Assembly: GCF_000423185.1 (NCBI RefSeq)
Contig: NZ_AUHM01000005.1
Span: 186,001 to 250,000, forward strand
DNA: 64,000 nucleotides
Reading direction: 5' to 3'
Source: Inquilinus limosus DSM 16000
GTDB lineage: Bacteria; Pseudomonadota; Alphaproteobacteria; DSM-16000; Inquilinaceae
This document shows positions 8,226-18,700 of the stretch, one piece after another. Both the position numbers and the translations under genes were made by a program. Every line of letters begins with the position of its first letter. Within the stretch, counting starts at the first letter, position 1. The notes beneath the pieces were generated by a model that did no database searches, had not been told where the DNA came from, and saw nothing but the letters and a program-made list of their open reading frames with translations.

Positions 8226-9139
8226 AGCTTGGCCTCCACTTCGGGCGGCTCGGCCGCGAACACCCGGCTGGCGCGGATGTCGGCCTCGCCGATGGTGACG
8301 AGATCCTCGACCGTCAGGTCGGGCGGCATGTCCCGCACCAGCCGGTTGGCCTGGCGCAGCCGGGCCCGGTCCAGCGCGTTGCGGATCGACCTTCCGTTGG
8401 CGAAATGCGGCAGGCGGATGCGGCGGGCGACATAGTCGCGGAAGGCGGCGAGGCCCTCCGGGCTGAAGCGGTAGTTCTGCCGTTCCAGCATGCCCTCGCC
8501 GATCGCGATCAGCTCCTCCTCGCTGAAGTCCGGGAACTCGACGTGATGGGCGATGCGCGAGCGGAAGCCGGGGTTGCTGGTGAAGAAGGTCTCCATCCGG
8601 TCGGCATAGCCGGCGACGATCACCACCAGGTCCTCGCGCTGGTTCTCCATCACCTGCAGCAGGATCTCGATCGCCTCCTGGCCGTAGTCGCGCTCGTTCT
8701 CCGGCCGGTACAGGTAGTAGGCCTCGTCGATGAACAGCACCCCGCCCATCGCCTTTTTGAGGATCTCCTTGGTCTTGGGCGCGGTGTGGCCGATGTACTG
8801 GCCGACCAGGTCGTCGCGGGTGACGGAGACGAGGTGCCCGCGCCGGACATAGCCGAGCCGGTGCAGGATGTCGGCCATCCTGAGGGCGACGGTGGTCTTG
8901 CCGGTGCCGGGGTTGCCGGTGAAGCTCATATGCAGCGTCGGCGCCTCGACCGCGAGGCCGAGCCGGCCGCGGACGCGCTCGACCAGCAGGAGGGCGGCGA
9001 TCTCGCGGATCCGGGTCTTCACCGGGGCGAGGCCGACCAGCTCGCGGTCCAGCTGGTCGAACACCTCGTCGATCCGGGTCTCGGCGAATTCCTGGCGCAG
9101 GTCGATGCGGGCCGGCGCCTCGAGGGCGGCATCGGTCAT
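8222..9139 (-). CDS. cbbX: Red-type RuBisCO activase CbbX
   Basis: The 305-residue AAA+ protein has Walker A GNPGTGKT (residues 75-82), Walker [12 protein letters not shown], a pore-loop region ([13 protein letters not shown]) and the arginine-finger region SNPGFRSRI. CbbX remodels inhibited form IC RuBisCO by pulling on the large-subunit C-terminus. The start at ATG 9139 follows GAGAGG. The 43 upstream in-frame codons come from a palindromic repeat and are excluded. The gene follows cbbS after the family C element. Confidence 0.93.
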   Translation of the reverse strand: MTDAALEAPARIDLRQEFAETRIDEVFDQLDRELVGLAPVKTRIREIAALLLVERVRGRLGLAVEAPTLHMSFTGNPGTGKTTVALRMADILHRLGYVRRGHLVSVTRDDLVGQYIGHTAPKTKEILKKAMGGVLFIDEAYYLYRPENERDYGQEAIEILLQVMENQREDLVVIVAGYADRMETFFTSNPGFRSRIAHHVEFPDFSEEELIAIGEGMLERQNYRFSPEGLAAFRDYVARRIRLPHFANGRSIRNALDRARLRQANRLVRDMPPDLTVEDLVTIGEADIRASRVFAAEPPEVEAKL

Positions 9140-9194
9140 GGCGGGCCTCTCGGAGAGATGGTGGTTCTGGTTTGCCGCTCCCGCTTTCCCCTTT

Positions 9195-9274
9195 CTGTCA
9201 TGCCCGGGCTTGACCCGGGCATCCAGAGGGTGTCGAGACCTTCTGGATTGCCGGGTCAAGCCCGGCAATGACAG
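9195..9274. repeat. Palindromic element, family C
   Basis: Arms CTGTCATGCCCGGGCTTGAC and its degenerate complement CCGGGTCAAGCCCGGCAATGACAG enclose a CATCCAG...CTGGA core. A second copy lies at 34003-34093. Here it sits between cbbS and cbbX and could form a strong hairpin in the mRNA, which may lower cbbX expression relative to cbbLS. Confidence 0.85.
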
Positions 9275-9301
9275 GAAAAGAAAAGCCGGAAGGGGACAGC
9301 C

Positions 9302-9703
9302 TTAGCCAGCGGGAGACGACAGCAGCCTCGTCGTGTACCGGATGCTCCGCCCCTCAGCCTCCTGGCGCTCCAGGTGGAACTCCGGCTCCTCCGGCGGCCG
9401 GTTGACCAGGAAGGAGATCCGCAGCGACTCCCAGCCATGGCTGGCGTCGAAGCCGGAGATGCGGATGTAGCGGTCACCGTGCACCTTCCGGCACGACGCC
9501 AGCTCGGTCATCACCGCGGCGGCGTCGCGGATGTCGAACATCGGCAGGCCCCACATCTCCCAATAGGTGTTGCGGGGATGCGGGTCGTCGGTGAACTCGA
9601 TGTTCACCGCCCAGCCATTGTCGATGCAGTACTGCACCTGCGCGGCGATCTGCCGGTCGGTCAGGTCGGGCAGGAAGGAGAAGCAACCCTGGGTGATGCG
9701 CAT
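9302..9703 (-). CDS. cbbS: RuBisCO small subunit, red type
   Basis: The 133-residue protein starts MRITQGCFSFLPDLTD and contains GWAVNIEFTDDPHPRNTYWE and MWGLPMFD, features of form IC small subunits. The C-terminus is extended relative to green-type subunits (residues about 105-133, ending RYTTRLLSSPAG), as expected for the red-type beta-hairpin that fills the central channel of the L8S8 complex. The start lies 10 bp after cbbL and is preceded by GAGGAGG. Confidence 0.95.
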   Translation of the reverse strand: MRITQGCFSFLPDLTDRQIAAQVQYCIDNGWAVNIEFTDDPHPRNTYWEMWGLPMFDIRDAAAVMTELASCRKVHGDRYIRISGFDASHGWESLRISFLVNRPPEEPEFHLERQEAEGRSIRYTTRLLSSPAG

Positions 9704-9713
9704 CGCGGCCTCC

Positions 9714-12292
<2,579 letters not shown>

Positions 12293-12339
12293 CGGGTGCT
12301 CCTCGGTCAATGGGGCGATGAGGCGTTTCGCTCTATTCG

Positions 12340-12370
12340 AGTCCCCCCTCCCGCAAGGGGAGGGGGGACT
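12340..12370. repeat. Palindromic element, family B
   Basis: AGTCCCCCCTCCC and its complement GGGAGGGGGGACT flank a short GCAAGG loop. It lies in the gap between prk and fba within the Calvin-cycle operon. Confidence 0.8.
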
Positions 12371-12392
12371 AGAAAAAGTTGGCGCGGGCGGC

Positions 12393-13337
12393 TCACACCG
12401 CGTGCACGCCCTGGGCGGCCTTGACCATGTGGAAGGCGACCAGGAGCTGGGTGAGGGCCAGCGGGTGGCTGATGGCGCGGCCGCCGGCGCCCTCGTAGCG
12501 GCCGAGGCCGTCGCGCAGGTGGCTGGCCTCGGGGATGTGCTCCCAGAGGTACTCCTCCACCCGCTCGGCCCGGCGGTCGGAGATCGAGCCGCGGATCTCC
12601 AGCACGTCGACCGGCTTGCCCTCGTCGCGGGTCAGCTCGAAGCCGACGCTGCCGTCGCCCACCGCCTCGATCAGCCGGGTGAAGTTCGGATGCGGCAGGG
12701 TCGGGCGCAGGATATGGGCGACGTCCAGGCGATGGTCCGTGTCGGGCGACCCGCCGTTGTTGGCGCCGGGCGGGCGCTGGAAGCGGATGACGATGTCGGC
12801 GAACAGCCGCTGCGGCCGGATGAAGGTCGGGCTGTCGTATTCCCGCTTCTTAAGCGACTCCAGCACCTGCTCGGTGGTATAGCCGCGCTTGGTGGTGTCG
12901 CGGTGCACCTTCCAGCGGACGCGCAGCTCCTCCTCGGGGTCGAGGTAGATCTTGACGTCGTAGCAGTCGCGCATCGCCCGGGTGGCGTAGCCCAGCAGCC
13001 CTTCCGCCACCACGAACTCCTTCGGCTCGATGTATTCCGGCCGGTCCAGCGTGCCCTGGTCGTGGTTGTAGATCGGCTTCAGGATCGGCTGGCCCTGGCG
13101 CAGCAGGTGCAGGTGCTGCTCCAGGATGTCGATGTAGTTGCCGGCGGGGTCGAGCGCCGAGACCCCGTTCGCCGCCCGCTCGCGCCGGTCATAGCGGTGA
13201 TAGTCGTCGGTGCAGATCAGGGTGCAGCGCTGCGGGCCCAGGATCTCGGCGATGCCGCGCGACAGCGTGGTCTTGCCGGCGGCGCTGTCGCCGACGATCC
13301 CGAGGATGATCGGCCGGTCGAAGGAGGGCTTGGTCAT
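12393..13337 (-). CDS. prk: Phosphoribulokinase
   Basis: The 314-residue kinase has a P-loop GDSAAGKTT near residues 17-25, the substrate-binding stretch [29 protein letters not shown] and [15 protein letters not shown]. These are the hallmarks of phosphoribulokinase, which makes ribulose-1,5-bisphosphate from ribulose-5-phosphate and ATP. It starts at ATG 13337, preceded by GGGAGACAAGA. It lies between glpX and fba in the cbb operon. In-frame sequence upstream of 13337 is repeat-derived. Confidence 0.93.
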   Translation of the reverse strand: MTKPSFDRPIILGIVGDSAAGKTTLSRGIAEILGPQRCTLICTDDYHRYDRRERAANGVSALDPAGNYIDILEQHLHLLRQGQPILKPIYNHDQGTLDRPEYIEPKEFVVAEGLLGYATRAMRDCYDVKIYLDPEEELRVRWKVHRDTTKRGYTTEQVLESLKKREYDSPTFIRPQRLFADIVIRFQRPPGANNGGSPDTDHRLDVAHILRPTLPHPNFTRLIEAVGDGSVGFELTRDEGKPVDVLEIRGSISDRRAERVEEYLWEHIPEASHLRDGLGRYEGAGGRAISHPLALTQLLVAFHMVKAAQGVHAV

Positions 13338-13417
13338 TCTTGTCTCCCGTCTCGGGTCGTGAGCCTCGGGCGCGGCTCGGAAGGGTTGGGCCTGATCCAG
13401 CTGCCGCCGGCGACGTC

Positions 13418-13757
13418 GCCCCCTCCCCGAGGGGGAGGAATAGGGGAGGGGGCTGCCTCCGCCCGGAAATTCGCCGCGGCGGGCGGAGGGATCTGACTGG
13501 ACACAGGGGCAGCGCCGGGCCTGCCGTCCCGAGTCCCCCCTCCCCTCGCGGGAGGGGGGTAGGGGGAGGGGGTTGTCTCCGCCAGGGCCGGCATCGCGCT
13601 CATATGCGACCCCGGTGCCGTCGTTTGCCTCTCCCGCTTGCGGGAGAGGTCGGAGACGCGAAGCGGCTCCGGGTGAGGGGATTTTGTCGAGGCCTGGGCC
13701 AGCCCTCACCCGGTCTCGCTGCGCGAGCCCGACCTCTCCCGCGTCCGGCGGGAGAGG
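13418..13757. repeat. Cluster of palindromic elements (families B and A') filling the glpX-prk gap
   Basis: The 450 bp between prk and glpX hold no gene. In order there is a CCCCCTCCCCGAGGGGGAGG hairpin (13418-13453), a GAGTCCCCCC family B arm with an AGGGGGAGGGGG tail (13531-13574), TTGCCTCTCCCGCTTGCGGG ending GGGTGAGGGG (13624-13680) and an inverted copy from CCCTCACCC to GGAGAGG (13703-13757). The two A' copies face each other and could fold into one long stem. Confidence 0.82.
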
Positions 13758-13787
13758 AAGCCCGAGCCCAGCCGGCCAGATGCGCCT

Positions 13788-14777
13788 TCACCGCCCCGCC
13801 TCCGCCGTCTCCACATAGGTCGTCAGCACCTGCCAGCGCCGGTCCGGCGCGGTCAGCATCAGCGATTGGGTGCGGATGCTCGGGCCGCGGCGCGACACGC
13901 CCTCGAACAGGAGGCCGGTGGTGATGCCGGTGGCGGCGAACCAGACGCGGTCGCTGCGCACCAGCTCCTCGACCGTCCACCAGCGGCTGGTGTCCATGCC
14001 CTCGCGGGCCACGGCGGCGCGCTCATGCTCCAGCTGCGGGTCGATGCGGCCCAGGAACTCGCCGCCCAGGGCGCGGATGGCGCAGGCCGCCAGCACCCCT
14101 TCGGGCGTGCCGCCGGTGCCCATCAGGCAGTCCACCCCGCCGCCCGGCATGGCGGCGACGATGGCGCCGGCCACGTCCCCAGCCGGGTACAGGGCGACGC
14201 GCGCGCCGGCGGCGTGGATCTCCTCCACCAGCTTCCGGTGGCGCGGCTTCTCCAGCACATAGACGCAGAGGTCGGAGACGGGCTTGCCCAGCGCCTCGGC
14301 CAGCACCCGCAGCTTGTCGCGGGTCGGGGCCAGCGGGTCGATGCGGCCCTTCACCGCCGGCGGGCCGGCGAACTTCTCCATGTAGAAGGCGGGGCCGGGG
14401 TCGAACATGGCGCCCTGCGGCGTCATGGCGACGGCGGCCAGCGCGTTGGTCTGGCCGTTGGCCAGGTGGCTGGTGCCGTCCACGGGGTCGACCGCGATGT
14501 CGACGGCCAGATCGCCGGCGCCGCCGCGCCCCAGGCGCTCGCCCTTGTACAGCTGCGGCGCCTCGTCCTTCTCGCCCTCGCCGATGACGACGCGGCCGTC
14601 GATGTCGAGATGGTTCAGCACGGTGCGCATGGCGTCGACCGCGGCGGCGTCGCCCTCGTCCTTGCGGCCGCGGCCGATCCAGTCGAAGGCGGCGCGGGCG
14701 GCGGCCTCGGTGACGCGGCGCAGCGCGTAGATGAAGCCGTCCTCGGCGATGGCGGCACCGGTCATGCGCATCTCCAC
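13788..14777 (-). CDS. glpX: Class II fructose-1,6-bisphosphatase (GlpX type)
   Basis: The 329-residue protein has the metal/substrate motifs IGEGEKDEAP and DPVDGTSHLANG, then LEKPRHRKLVEEI and LMGTGGTPEGVLAACA, which define GlpX phosphatases. It would supply the fructose- and possibly sedoheptulose-bisphosphatase step of the Calvin cycle. It is the first gene of the minus-strand cbb operon. The upstream region 14778-15000 shows no CbbR gene. ATGs at codons 1, 3 and 5 are close together, so the start is uncertain by up to four codons. Confidence 0.93.
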   Translation of the reverse strand: MEMRMTGAAIAEDGFIYALRRVTEAAARAAFDWIGRGRKDEGDAAAVDAMRTVLNHLDIDGRVVIGEGEKDEAPQLYKGERLGRGGAGDLAVDIAVDPVDGTSHLANGQTNALAAVAMTPQGAMFDPGPAFYMEKFAGPPAVKGRIDPLAPTRDKLRVLAEALGKPVSDLCVYVLEKPRHRKLVEEIHAAGARVALYPAGDVAGAIVAAMPGGGVDCLMGTGGTPEGVLAACAIRALGGEFLGRIDPQLEHERAAVAREGMDTSRWWTVEELVRSDRVWFAATGITTGLLFEGVSRRGPSIRTQSLMLTAPDRRWQVLTTYVETAEAGR

Positions 14778-15000
14778 CCGTTCCCCGCCGGCCGGCCGGG
14801 CCGGCGGCGGGGGCTTTGATCGGCGGGGAGTCTCGCGCTCCCCATGGACCGTCAGGATCGGGGAGGGGGCAGCGAACCGGAACGCCCGCCCGGGTGGGCG
14901 GGCGCGATCTTACGGGTAGGATGGGAGCTACCCGGATGGGTGGGCTACTGACAAAGGATTTGGAAGAAGGAACGGCTAAATCACTGTGTCCTGATTCTTA

Positions 15001-15312
15001 TTATATCTCCATCGGACGGCTTCCGATTGCCGCCTCCCCAAGTGTTCTCGATTTTCCAAGCTTCTCGAGTTCGACACAAACGCTAGCTGTTTCTAGAATG
15101 CTGGCGACCCAGCGCTTCAATAGGCCTTGAGCATCGGATCGTCCAGTGAGCTGTCGACGAGTTCGTCCCTCACTCCCCCTCTCATACGCCGGCACGTCAA
15201 ACTGCCCCAAGCTGATCGCCCAAAATCCCTCCCGCCGGCTCCAGTCGAAATGGCCGCCCAGGCGCTCGAATAGGGCGGTTTTGGTGCGCGACAGCTGGAT
15301 CGCAATGGTCGC
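15001..15312 (-). CDS. Orphan protein without a normal start codon, possibly a broken gene
   Basis: An open frame of 104 codons runs from just after a TGA (15313-15315) to a stop at 15001. It reads sensibly (RTKTALFERLGGHFDW, GFWAISLGQFDVP, WVASILETASVCVELEKLG), and its base composition is lower in G+C than the neighbours. It lies about 20 bp downstream of the next gene on the same strand, as in a two-gene operon. The frame has no ATG or GTG before TTG at 15210. A GTG at 15316 is one base out of frame, so a frameshift or an ATT/CTG start is possible. No family recognised. Confidence 0.4.
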   Translation of the reverse strand, partial: ATIAIQLSRTKTALFERLGGHFDWSRREGFWAISLGQFDVPAYERGSEGRTRRQLTGRSDAQGLLKRWVASILETASVCVELEKLGKSRTLGEAAIGSRPMEI

Positions 15313-15332
15313 TCACCGATAGGTCAGGCGGC

Positions 15333-15917
15333 TCAGATGGCGGGTCGGGTCCTCTTCCTCGGATGGAACAAGGCAAGCGCCTCTCGGATAGTGTCGATCA
15401 AGACCTCCCGGGAGGATAAGGCCGCTTCCGGGCTATGGTCCGCACAGTGGAACCAGATCTGCAGCGACGGTATCGTGTCTTCCATATCGTCGGCCTCCAG
15501 CAATATATCCATGATGGTATATCTTATGAACCATTTGTAGTTTTCGGCTTTCGAGGATTTGAAATCTCTCGTATCGGTAATTATATTTTCATAGTCAAAT
15601 TCCCATCGTTCGGAATGGTCGATGAAAAACAGGTGCACATAGCCACCGCATCGATAGCGAATATCGGCTTCGCTCTCCGGTACCTCATACGCGCCCAGAG
15701 CGCATCCGACTGTCGCGAACAGGGATGATGGCTGGGCCAGCTCGACCAAGATCCGTCTCAGTGCTTCGGACTCCGAGGCCTCCGGTATAGTGGCGGCCAG
15801 GTCCGGCCGGCCGCGAACATCGATGAATCCATGGTTGCTGGATTCGCCCTCCCGGGGAATGGGCGGGTAGGGGATGGTGATCCCCTCCTCGGCGTAGACC
15901 AATTCCGTTCTCAGCAT
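15333..15917 (-). CDS. Orphan acidic protein, unknown function
   Basis: A 194-residue soluble protein with no signal peptide or membrane segment. It is acidic and aromatic (HLFFIDHSERWEFDYENI, ENYKWFIRYTIMDIL, SLQIWFHCADHSPEAAL). The gene has codon use and G+C visibly unlike the surrounding 70% G+C DNA. Together with 15001-15312 it forms an isolated two-gene islet between the Calvin operon and a VOC gene. Small acidic orphans of this kind are often immunity or antitoxin proteins, but no toxin is visible here, so that is speculation. Confidence 0.55.
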   Translation of the reverse strand: MLRTELVYAEEGITIPYPPIPREGESSNHGFIDVRGRPDLAATIPEASESEALRRILVELAQPSSLFATVGCALGAYEVPESEADIRYRCGGYVHLFFIDHSERWEFDYENIITDTRDFKSSKAENYKWFIRYTIMDILLEADDMEDTIPSLQIWFHCADHSPEAALSSREVLIDTIREALALFHPRKRTRPAI

Positions 15918-16103
15918 GATTTTGTCGCTTCGATGAACCCGGTTCGTCCAAACCTTGGATTGGCTATGGGGAATAAAAGGCGCTCAGCACTGCAATCGGG
16001 CCGATGATAGCCGCGGCGATGCCGGGCCGGAAGTCCTCGGTCCCGTGCTACATCTCCATCTCTGCCACCGAGGTCCTCGCCATGCCCCCCATCCCGGGAC
16101 GCG

Positions 16104-16514
16104 ATGGTCAACCTCTATGTCCGGGACGTCGAAGGCCTCGTCGCCTTCTACCGGGAGGCGTTCGGCTTCGAGACCTTCCGCACCCCGCGCGAGGGCGCGC
16201 CGGTGCATGTCGAACTGCGGCTCGGCGCCTTCGTCCTCGGCTTCGCCTCGACCGCGGCGGCGAAGGCGATGCATGGACTGCCGCTGGCCTCCGAGCCGAT
16301 CGGCCCGCCGCGCGGCGAGATCGCGCTGTGGACCGAGGATGTCGACTCGGCCGCCGCCGCCCTCGTCGCCCGCGGCGCGCGGCTGGTCTCGCCGCCGCAC
16401 GACTTCATCGGCACGCTGCGCGCCGCTTGGCTGGCCGACCCCGAGGGGAACCATATCCAGCTGGTCGCGAAGCTGCCGGGGCCGTCTGATGCCCCGCCCG
16501 GGGCGGCCGTCTGA
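16104..16514 (+). CDS. VOC-family (glyoxalase/bleomycin-resistance fold) protein
   Basis: The 136-residue protein shows paired beta-alpha-beta-beta-beta modules: VNLYVRDVEGLVAFYREAFGFE at the N-terminus, GEIALWTEDVDSAAAALVARGA in the middle and WLADPEGNHIQLV at the end. The final motif contains the usual Glu-Gly-Asn-His. VOC proteins may be lyases, isomerases, dioxygenases or drug-binding proteins; the substrate cannot be told. The start is ATG 16104, directly at the conserved first strand. Standalone gene. Confidence 0.8.
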   Translation: MVNLYVRDVEGLVAFYREAFGFETFRTPREGAPVHVELRLGAFVLGFASTAAAKAMHGLPLASEPIGPPRGEIALWTEDVDSAAAALVARGARLVSPPHDFIGTLRAAWLADPEGNHIQLVAKLPGPSDAPPGAAV

Positions 16515-16537
16515 TACCAGCGGTCCGGTATATTGAA

Positions 16538-16623
16538 CCGTCATGGCGAGCCCCGCAGGGGCGTCGCCATCCAGCTGCACCGGCCCCTGGATCGCCACGG
16601 CGCTTCGCGCCTCGCGATGACGA
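16538..16623. repeat. Palindromic element, family D
   Basis: CCGTCATGGCGAGCCCCGCA with a CATCCAG core and the inverse arm CTGGATCGCCACGG...CGCGATGACG. Better copies lie at 24974-25059 and 39965-40056. It fills most of the gap between the VOC gene and the SnoaL-like gene. Confidence 0.8.
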
Positions 16624-16731
16624 GGAAGGGGCTGGAGAGTCGACGTTGAAGGCCGTTGGCATGACGGCGAGGCCCTGACCGCGCTATCGTCGGCCGATCG
16701 AAAGTCGTCCGGAAGCGTAAGAGTCCCCGCC

Positions 16732-17118
16732 ATGACCGACCTCTCCACCCTCTACCGCGCCTATATCGACTGCCTGAACCGGCGGGACTGGACGCGGCTG
16801 GGCGATTTCGTCGACGACGGGGCACGCCACAACGGCCGGCCCTCCGGCCTCTCCGGCTACCGCGCGATGCTGGAGCAGGATGTCCGCGAGATCCCGGACC
16901 TGCGCTTCAATATCGGGCTGCTGGTCTGCGACCCGCCTTATGTCGCCGCCCGGCTGGACTTCACCTGCTCGCCCAGGGGCCGGTTCCTCGGGCTCGACGT
17001 GAACGGCCGCACGGTCTCCTTCAGCGAGAACGTGTTCTACGAGTTCCGGGATGGGAAGATCGTGCAGGTCTGGTCGGTGATCGACAAGGCGGCGATCGAA
17101 GCCCAGCTCCAGGGCTGA
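16732..17118 (+). CDS. SnoaL-like / ester cyclase family protein (NTF2-like fold)
   Basis: The 128-residue protein starts MTDLSTLYRAYIDCLNRRDW and continues with FVDDGARHNG, MLEQDVREIPDLRF and NVFYEFRDGKIVQVWSVID. This is the layout of SnoaL-like ester cyclases and related NTF2-fold proteins. The final VWSVIDKAA helix/strand closes the cone fold. Its reaction is unknown. Standalone gene with no operon partner. Confidence 0.75.
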   Translation: MTDLSTLYRAYIDCLNRRDWTRLGDFVDDGARHNGRPSGLSGYRAMLEQDVREIPDLRFNIGLLVCDPPYVAARLDFTCSPRGRFLGLDVNGRTVSFSENVFYEFRDGKIVQVWSVIDKAAIEAQLQG

Positions 17119-17154
17119 GGTCTCCATCCGCGGGGGACGCAGGATCCCCTATCG

Positions 17155-17180
17155 CCTATACTGACCGCCTTCCTATCGTC
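17155..17180 (+). promoter_or_regulatory. Promoter-like sequence duplicated upstream of both RTX genes
   Basis: The stretch CGCCTATACTGACCGCCTTC contains a good -10 hexamer TATACT and sits about 45 bp before the ATG. Nearly the same sequence precedes the second copy at 18642-18667. Conservation in an otherwise diverged leader suggests function. I see no clear -35. Confidence 0.5.
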
Positions 17181-17212
17181 GGGGCGACGAGACCGGCCGT
17201 GCGGAGGCGGAG

Positions 17213-18133
17213 ATGGCGACGATCGAAGGCACCCCGGGCGACGACCACCTGGTCGTGCAGGGCGACGACCCGTTCTACAGCGTCAACCCGCGCACCGGCG
17301 CGGATGTGATCGACATCCTGCTGCCGGCGACCAGCGAGACCTCGATCCATCTGGAGGACGGCGGCGACACGGTCCATGGCGGCGACAGCTGGGACACCAT
17401 CTATCTCTCCGGCGGCGGCAACCGCCTGTATGGCGGCGCCGGGAACGACCTCTTCGCCGTGTCGGGCGTCGGCGCCGGCAACCTGATCGACGGCGGCAGC
17501 GGCGCCGACACCCTCTCCGCCGGCAGTGCCGACGGCGCCTTCATCACCCTGGCCGAGGGCCGGGCGGCCCTCCGGCCGCCGGAGTCCGGGCTGCTGGTCC
17601 AGTACGACCTGCGGGGCATCGAGAACCTGCGCGATTCGCCCGGGAACGACATCCTCGTCGGCGACGACGGCCCCAACCGGCTGGAGGCGACCGGGGGCGC
17701 CGACCTGCTGTCCGGGCGCGGCGGCGACGATGTCCTGACCAGCCGCGACGACATCCCGCCCCGCAGCTCCGGCAACGACATCTTCGTCGGCGGGCGGGGG
17801 GCGGACACCATCACCACCGCCGGCGGGGCCGACACCATCCGCATCGACCGGCTGGTCGAGAGCCTGCCGGGGCGGGAGGACGTGGTCACCGATTTCAGCG
17901 CCGGCGACATCCTCGACCTGTCGCGCATCGACGCCGACCTGACGGCGCCGGGCAACCAGGCCTTCACCTTCATCGGCACCGCCGCCTTCAGCGGCACGGC
18001 CGGAGAGCTGCGCTTCGAGCGGCAGGGCGACGGGCTGCTGGTCTCCGCCGATGCCGACGGCGACGCCCGTGCCGACATGGTGGTGGTGTTCGAGCGTCTG
18101 GGCGAGATCGCGGCCTCGGACATCCTGCTCTGA
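17213..18133 (+). CDS. RTX-like calcium-binding repeat protein, copy 1
   Basis: The 306-residue acidic protein begins MATIEGTPGDDHLVVQGDD. It carries degenerate glycine-rich nonapeptides of the GGxGxDxLx type (NRLYGGAGNDLF, NLIDGGSGADTL, DLLSGRGGDDVL, DIFVGGRGADTI). It ends in a C-terminal module VVTDFSAGDILDLSRIDAD...ADMVVVFE, common in type I secreted RTX and peptidase M10 C-terminal domains. There is no Sec signal, which fits type I secretion by a C-terminal signal, though no secretion genes are adjacent. It has a tandem paralogue at 18701. No enzymatic domain is present. Confidence 0.78.
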   Translation: MATIEGTPGDDHLVVQGDDPFYSVNPRTGADVIDILLPATSETSIHLEDGGDTVHGGDSWDTIYLSGGGNRLYGGAGNDLFAVSGVGAGNLIDGGSGADTLSAGSADGAFITLAEGRAALRPPESGLLVQYDLRGIENLRDSPGNDILVGDDGPNRLEATGGADLLSGRGGDDVLTSRDDIPPRSSGNDIFVGGRGADTITTAGGADTIRIDRLVESLPGREDVVTDFSAGDILDLSRIDADLTAPGNQAFTFIGTAAFSGTAGELRFERQGDGLLVSADADGDARADMVVVFERLGEIAASDILL

Positions 18134-18152
18134 CCGGCGGGGCCAGCGCCGC

Positions 18153-18587
18153 CCCCTCACCCGAAATCGCTGCCGCGATTTCGACCTCTCCCCAAGGAGA
18201 GGTGTATGAGGTCACGGCGCAGATTTCCCTCTCCCGGGGCCATGGCATTCACACTTCGATCGGCGACACCGACGGCGGGCCTGAGAACAGATTGCCTCTC
18301 CCGCTTGCGGGAGAGGTCGGGCTCGCGAAGCGAGACCGGGTGAGGGGGCGTCGCGGTATCGCCGAGAAAGCGGCCTTGCCGCAAGCGAGCGGATGATCCG
18401 CGCACGATTCTGATATCGTGGTTCCCGGGATCGCGGCCGCTGCCCTCACCCGGAGCCGCTGGCGCGGCTCCGACCTCTCCCGCAAGCGGGAGAGGCAATC
18501 GGAGTGTGCCGGAGAGATGTGTGAATCCCGTAGCTCCTCGGGGAGAGGGAGGGGCCCGGCCCGTCAGGGCCGGGAGGGTGAGGGGGA
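18153..18587. repeat. Array of palindromic elements (families A and A') between the RTX copies
   Basis: The 567 bp between the two RTX genes hold no gene. They contain a family A copy (18153-18203), an A' copy TTGCCTCTCCCGCTTGCGGG (18292-18348), an inverted A' copy from CCCTCACCC to GGAGAGGCAA (18443-18499) and the CTCCTCGGGGAGAGGGAGG arm (18533-18587). The A' copies face each other, and the two A arms bracket them. Confidence 0.85.
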
Positions 18588-18641
18588 GGGCGGTGCCGCC
18601 GGCCGAATCCGCCGTCCCGGGTTCCCTAGGATCGAATATCG

Positions 18642-18667
18642 CTTATACTGACCGCCTTCCTATCATC
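18642..18667 (+). promoter_or_regulatory. Second copy of the RTX promoter-like sequence
   Basis: CGCTTATACTGACCGCCTTC matches the upstream copy at all but one position and again lies close before the start codon of the RTX paralogue. The -10 would be TATACT. Confidence 0.5.
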
Positions 18668-18700
18668 GCGACAGCGAAGCCGACACCGACGGAGGCAGGC

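Noticed and set aside
13418-13757. Possible CRISPR array in the dense repeat clusters (also 18153-18587 and 19662-19930)
   Set aside because: The units differ in length and orientation, spacing is irregular, there are no unique spacers of constant size, and no cas genes are nearby.
15117-15305. A 62-codon minus-strand gene starting MRSSCRAP
   Set aside because: It overlaps the better frame 15001-15312 in another phase and its Arg/Ser/Ala-rich composition is typical of a shadow. It could only matter if a frameshift joined the two.
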